In this document: piece by piece, positions 5,661 to 8,506 of the stretch | How the letters are laid out: every line of letters begins with the position of its first letter | How positions within the stretch are numbered: position 1 is the first letter of the stretch | DNA from: an uncultured Oscillospiraceae bacterium | Lineage (GTDB): Bacteria > Bacillota > Clostridia > Oscillospirales > Oscillospiraceae | Assembly (NCBI GenBank): GCA_934511545.1 | Contig: CAKSWM010000052.1 | Location: forward strand, 1-8,506 | DNA length: 8,506 nt | Direction of reading: 5' to 3' | The notes under the pieces: model-generated | Told to the model about the DNA's origin: nothing | The model's database searches: none | Seen by the model: only the letters and a program-made list of their open reading frames with translations | Translations under genes and position numbers: made by a program

Positions 5661-6370
5661 TCCGCATCCTCCAAATGATATATCCTTTTGACCTCGTCAG
5701 TGTCCGTTCTGTCCTCGGTTTTCAGGATGAGCGTCGGCAGGACGCTCAGGCCGGGGCTGCCCCCGCGCCGTCCCTCGGCGAGGATGATGCTCGGCACGGA
5801 ACCGGTACGGTATTGGACAAGGCGCAGACGCTTGGGTTCGAGCCCGGCGGCGGTCATCGCGCAGAGCACCTCGCTGAGCCTGTCCGCACGGTGGACAAGG
5901 CAGAAGCGCCCTCCGGTTCTGCACAGAAAGGCCGCGCACGCACATATGTCCTCCAGCGTGCAGCTTTCCTCGCTCCGCGCGCCGGAGACGGCTCCGGCGG
6001 CCCGGTATCCGCTGCCGCCGGGAAAATACGGCGGGTTGGAGATGACCAGCGAGCAGCTGCCCGCCCGGAAAAGCCGGCGGTGCTCACGCAGGTCGCCGGT
6101 GATTATCTCCGAGGCGATGCCGTTGCGAGCAAGATTGCCGCGGCATTCCTCCGCCCAGCGGGGATTTATCTCGATCCCGCGTATCTCCGCGCCGGGCGCA
6201 GCCGTACCGGCGAGCACGCACAAAAGGCCGGAACCGCAGCCGAGATCCATGATGCTGTCGTTCCTTTTCGGCTGTGCAAAATCCGCCAGGAGCACGGAAT
6301 CGGTCGAAACGGCAAATTCCCCGGCGGCGAATTCCGGGCCGCCGCGCCACAGCGATCTGAATTCAGACAT
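5657..6370 (-). CDS. TrmN6/YabB-family tRNA1(Val) (adenine(37)-N6)-methyltransferase
   Basis: This 237-residue class I SAM-dependent methyltransferase belongs to the YabB/YfiC group, whose Escherichia coli member methylates N6 of A37 in tRNA1(Val). The SAM-binding motif I is MDLGCGSG (41-48), the acidic residue after strand 2 is Glu67 in GIEINP, and the amino-methyltransferase signature NPPY is at 112-115. ARSEESCTLEDI (131-142) is also typical of the group. The start is supported by AGGAG at 6384-6380, 9 nt upstream. Its TGA overlaps the rsmI ATG by 4 nt, so the two are probably one transcript devoted to RNA modification. No separate promoter is evident: a strong terminator hairpin ends 23 nt before the ATG, so expression may depend on readthrough from the ferredoxin gene. 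The substrate in this lineage is inferred from family. Confidence 0.9.
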   Translation of the reverse strand: MSEFRSLWRGGPEFAAGEFAVSTDSVLLADFAQPKRNDSIMDLGCGSGLLCVLAGTAAPGAEIRGIEINPRWAEECRGNLARNGIASEIITGDLREHRRLFRAGSCSLVISNPPYFPGGSGYRAAGAVSGARSEESCTLEDICACAAFLCRTGGRFCLVHRADRLSEVLCAMTAAGLEPKRLRLVQYRTGSVPSIILAEGRRGGSPGLSVLPTLILKTEDRTDTDEVKRIYHLEDAE

Positions 6371-6393
6371 GCCTGATTTCTCCTAAAATTTAG

Positions 6394-6425
6394 TAAAAGG
6401 GGTGATATAAATATCACCCCTTTTA
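6394..6425 (-). terminator. terminator after the ferredoxin gene
   Basis: A 14-bp perfect stem, TAAAAGGGGTGATA (6394-6407) with TATCACCCCTTTTA (6412-6425) and a 4-nt loop, lies 20 nt after the ferredoxin stop. The minus strand continues TTTTACTAAATTTT. The symmetric A/T flanks could also allow plus-strand function, but nothing is transcribed from that side. It sits only 9 nt before the ribosome-binding site of the next gene. Confidence 0.9.
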
Positions 6426-6445
6426 TGCATTTTAATTACGACTGA

Positions 6446-6616
6446 TTATGCCTCGGAGATAGCGCCCATGGGGCAGGTATCGGCGCAGGTCCCACAGGAA
6501 ACGCACTGGGAAGCGTCTATCTCGTAGTGCTCGTCGCCCTGAGCGATGCAGCCGATGGGGCAGTTGGCAGCGCAAGCGCCGCAGCTGATGCAGTCGTCAC
6601 CGATCTTGTATGCCAT
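6446..6616 (-). CDS. 2[4Fe-4S] ferredoxin, clostridial type
   Basis: This 56-residue low-potential electron carrier serves cytoplasmic redox enzymes of anaerobes, such as pyruvate:ferredoxin oxidoreductase and hydrogenase. Two canonical CxxCxxCxxxCP clusters are complete: Cys9, 12, 15, 19 and Cys38, 41, 44, 48. An extra Cys23 stands in CPIGCI, where Ala is more usual, and the second cluster has the normal CPMGAI. The start MAYKIGDDC is chosen because GGAGG (6629-6625) lies 8 nt upstream and the length matches the family. A longer frame back to 6658 would add residues not seen in ferredoxins and lacks a good ribosome-binding site. It has its own promoter (6699-6672) and terminator (6394-6425), so it is probably a monocistronic and well expressed gene. 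It is divergent from clpC. Confidence 0.95.
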   Translation of the reverse strand: MAYKIGDDCISCGACAANCPIGCIAQGDEHYEIDASQCVSCGTCADTCPMGAISEA

Positions 6617-6671
6617 TTGATTTACCTCCAAATGATTATGTACTCTGTTAAGAGCCATTATTACAACAGAT

Positions 6672-6699
6672 ATATTAACATATATTCACTAAAAATCAA
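6672..6699 (-). promoter_or_regulatory. predicted promoter of the ferredoxin gene
   Basis: Reading the minus strand, TTGATT (6699-6694) and TAATAT (6677-6672) are 16 nt apart, and TGT directly precedes the -10 as an extended -10 motif. Predicted initiation is near 6665, about 48 nt before the ATG at 6616. The surrounding DNA is A+T-rich, as expected for a strong promoter. Confidence 0.65.
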
Positions 6700-6740
6700 A
6701 TACTTTTTTGTTCCAGCCGTTTTCGCAGGTCTCCGAGCGA

Positions 6741-6771
6741 TTTTGACAGCCGCGGAGCTGTAAAATATTCC
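6741..6771 (+). promoter_or_regulatory. candidate clpC promoter with an overlapping palindrome
   Basis: A consensus -35 TTGACA (6743-6748) is followed after 17 nt by TATTCC (6766-6771), a weak -10. An imperfect palindrome covers the -35 and spacer: TTTT-G-ACAGC (6741-6750) against GCTGT-AAAA (6757-6765), with G6745 unpaired. It could be an operator. It does not match the CtsR heptad repeat (GGTCAAA type) or the CIRCE element. Confidence 0.45.
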
Positions 6772-6834
6772 GTATGAGGACCGGACATTTTGGCAATAAT
6801 CTTTCTCAAACAGCCATCGAAAGGACACACGGGA

Positions 6835-8506
6835 ATGAAAAACACCGACAATTTCACTCAATATGCCCGCAGCGCGATATCAAGGGCGCAGAGCGTCTCC
6901 GCGTCGATGGGCCATTCATATATCGGAACGGAACACATACTTCTCGGGATCGCGGGGGAGACGGGTTCTCTCGGCGCAAAGATACTTTGGGACAGCGGTC
7001 TCAACACCGCTCAGCTGACGAAGCTCGTTGAGCAGCGTCTGGGGCGGGGAACCCCCGGAACACCGGTCGGAGGACTGGACGATGAGGCGCAGAGCGCGAT
7101 AGCTCACGCCGTTGCGGACGCGGGAAGGCTCGGCCAGCGCAGGGTCGGGACGGAGCACCTTCTGATGGGGCTTCTGCGTCTGCCGGAATGTACCGCCGCA
7201 CGGGTGCTGACAGAGGCCGGCGCGGAGATAAACGGCATGTATACGCAGCTTGTCGCCCTGTTCGGCGGGCAGGACAGACAACAGCAGACCCGCTCGCCGC
7301 TGTCGCCGAGGACCTCCGGCCGCCATGCGGACACCCGGACGCTCGACCAGTACAGCCGCGACCTGACGGAGCTTGCCGCGGCAGGAAAGCTCGATCCCGT
7401 GATCGGACGGGAAAGCGAGATACAGCGCGCGATACAGATCCTCTCGCGGCGGACAAAGAATAATCCCGTGCTTATCGGGGAGCCCGGCGTCGGCAAGACC
7501 GCCGTCGCGGAGGGGCTTGCCTGCGCCTTCGCCGGGGGAAACGTGCCCGGCTGTCTCAAAAACAAGCGGATAGTGGCGCTTGACCTGACGGCGATGGTCG
7601 CGGGCACAAAGTACAGGGGCGATTTTGAGGAACGCATCAAGAACGTACTGCGCGAGGTCGAGCGCGCCGGGGACGTTATTCTGTTCATAGATGAGCTGCA
7701 CACGATAGTCGGAGCGGGAGCCGCCGAGGGCGCGATAGACGCGGCGAATATAATAAAACCGACACTGGGACGCGGCGCGATGCAGGTCATCGGAGCGACG
7801 ACGACGCAGGAGTACCGCCGGCACATAGAAAAAGACGCCGCGCTTGAGCGCCGGTTCCAGCCCATCATGATAGCGGAGCCGGACGCGGACGCGGCGGAGA
7901 GCATACTTCGCGGACTGCGCGAGAAATACGAGACGCATCACGGCCTGATAATTACGGACGAGGCGATAAAGGCCGCAGTCTCTTTTTCGCAGCGCTATGT
8001 GGCCGACCGCTTTCTGCCGGATAAAGCGATAGATCTGATGGACGAGGCCGCCAGCCGTGTGCGGCTGGATACTGCTTCTGCGCCTGCGGATATCGAGCAT
8101 CTGAAGGAACTTCTGAAAACTGCGGAGGACAGCAAGCGCCGGGCCGCAGCCGAGCAGGACTATGAAAAGGCGGCGCGGGAACGCGACAGTGAGAACCGCC
8201 TGCGTGCCGAGATCGAGGAAAAGCGCCGCCGCTTCACACAGCAGGCGCGGCCCTCCGTTACGGCGGAGGACATTGCGGCGGTCGTCTCCGGCTGGACGGG
8301 CATACCCGTCACGGGGCTGACGAGCAACGAGAGCGAAAAGCTCATGACGCTGGAAAGCGAGCTGCGCCGCAGAGTTATAGGGCAGGACGCGGCGGTGCGG
8401 GCGGCCGCCCGCGCGGTCCGGCGCAGCCGGGTCGGGCTGCGCGACCCGAAAAGGCCCGTCGGCTCGTTCCTGTTCCTTGGACCGACCGGAGTTGGAAAAA
8501 CGGAGC
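6835..8506 (+). CDS. clpC: ATP-dependent Clp protease ATP-binding subunit ClpC (3' end outside window)
   Basis: ClpC is a hexameric AAA+ unfoldase that feeds substrates to ClpP. The window holds 557 codons of a protein usually about 810 residues long, and the frame is open to the edge. The N-domain has two Clp-N repeats, each with GTEH (31-34 and 105-108). The Glu residues match those binding phosphoarginine in B. subtilis ClpC. The D1 module shows GEPGVGKT (215-222), ILFIDE (282-287), GATT (320-323) and the arginine pair ALERRF (336-341). A UVR-like segment (about 434-462, [10 protein letters not shown]) marks ClpC rather than ClpB, which has a longer coiled coil. D2 begins with VIGQD and GPTGVGKT (549-556), where the window ends. 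AAGGA at 6821-6825 lies 9 nt before the ATG, and the family N-terminus fits. No ctsR, mcsA or mcsB precedes it. Confidence 0.96.
   Translation, partial: MKNTDNFTQYARSAISRAQSVSASMGHSYIGTEHILLGIAGETGSLGAKILWDSGLNTAQLTKLVEQRLGRGTPGTPVGGLDDEAQSAIAHAVADAGRLGQRRVGTEHLLMGLLRLPECTAARVLTEAGAEINGMYTQLVALFGGQDRQQQTRSPLSPRTSGRHADTRTLDQYSRDLTELAAAGKLDPVIGRESEIQRAIQILSRRTKNNPVLIGEPGVGKTAVAEGLACAFAGGNVPGCLKNKRIVALDLTAMVAGTKYRGDFEERIKNVLREVERAGDVILFIDELHTIVGAGAAEGAIDAANIIKPTLGRGAMQVIGATTTQEYRRHIEKDAALERRFQPIMIAEPDADAAESILRGLREKYETHHGLIITDEAIKAAVSFSQRYVADRFLPDKAIDLMDEAASRVRLDTASAPADIEHLKELLKTAEDSKRRAAAEQDYEKAARERDSENRLRAEIEEKRRRFTQQARPSVTAEDIAAVVSGWTGIPVTGLTSNESEKLMTLESELRRRVIGQDAAVRAAARAVRRSRVGLRDPKRPVGSFLFLGPTGVGKTE

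Noticed and set aside
5633..6386. Long plus-strand open frames opposite the methyltransferase gene
   Set aside because: They are antisense to a gene with SAM-binding and NPPY motifs, and have no family resemblance or convincing ribosome-binding site.
6916..8100. 394-codon minus-strand open frame opposite clpC
   Set aside because: The plus strand is unmistakably ClpC. The antisense product is Arg-rich and family-less.

Overview
The window looks like a chromosomal segment of a fairly G+C-rich anaerobic member of the Bacillota, most likely Clostridia and possibly Oscillospirales. The evidence is the set of gene families: a Gram-positive-style class A penicillin-binding protein, an S-layer-homology (SLH) surface protein with GLUG motifs, a clostridial-type 2[4Fe-4S] ferredoxin, a YabB-RsmI methyltransferase pair, and a UVR-containing ClpC. 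Shine-Dalgarno sequences are strong and AGGAGG-like. The lineage is an inference from these families, not a measured placement.

Layout, left to right. (1) 152-2422 (+) encodes a bifunctional class A PBP with a Pro/Ser/Thr-rich repetitive tail, followed by an intrinsic terminator. (2) 2423-3043 is a 621-nt stretch without an intact gene. It holds a truncated GNAT acetyltransferase remnant on the minus strand, preceded by a possible leader peptide and competing RNA hairpins. It also holds two operator-like inverted repeats, a GC-rich palindrome, and a good promoter with a long hairpin at the predicted 5' end of the SLH transcript. (3) 3044-4710 (+) is a secreted GLUG/SLH surface-protein gene broken twice: an in-frame TAG where Trp is expected and a one-base deletion in an A-tract. 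It ends in a bidirectional terminator shared with the convergent operon. (4) 6370-4806 (-) is a translationally coupled pair, a TrmN6/YabB-like tRNA methyltransferase and RsmI. (5) 6616-6446 (-) is a small ferredoxin with its own promoter and terminator. (6) 6835 to the window end (+) is clpC, divergent from the ferredoxin and cut off by the window just after its second Walker A motif.

The left part concerns the cell envelope (peptidoglycan synthesis and a wall-anchored surface protein). The right part is housekeeping: translation-apparatus methylation, electron transfer and protein quality control. I found no tRNA, rRNA, CRISPR array, transposase or defence cassette. The most unusual material is the 2423-3043 region and the doubly disrupted SLH gene.
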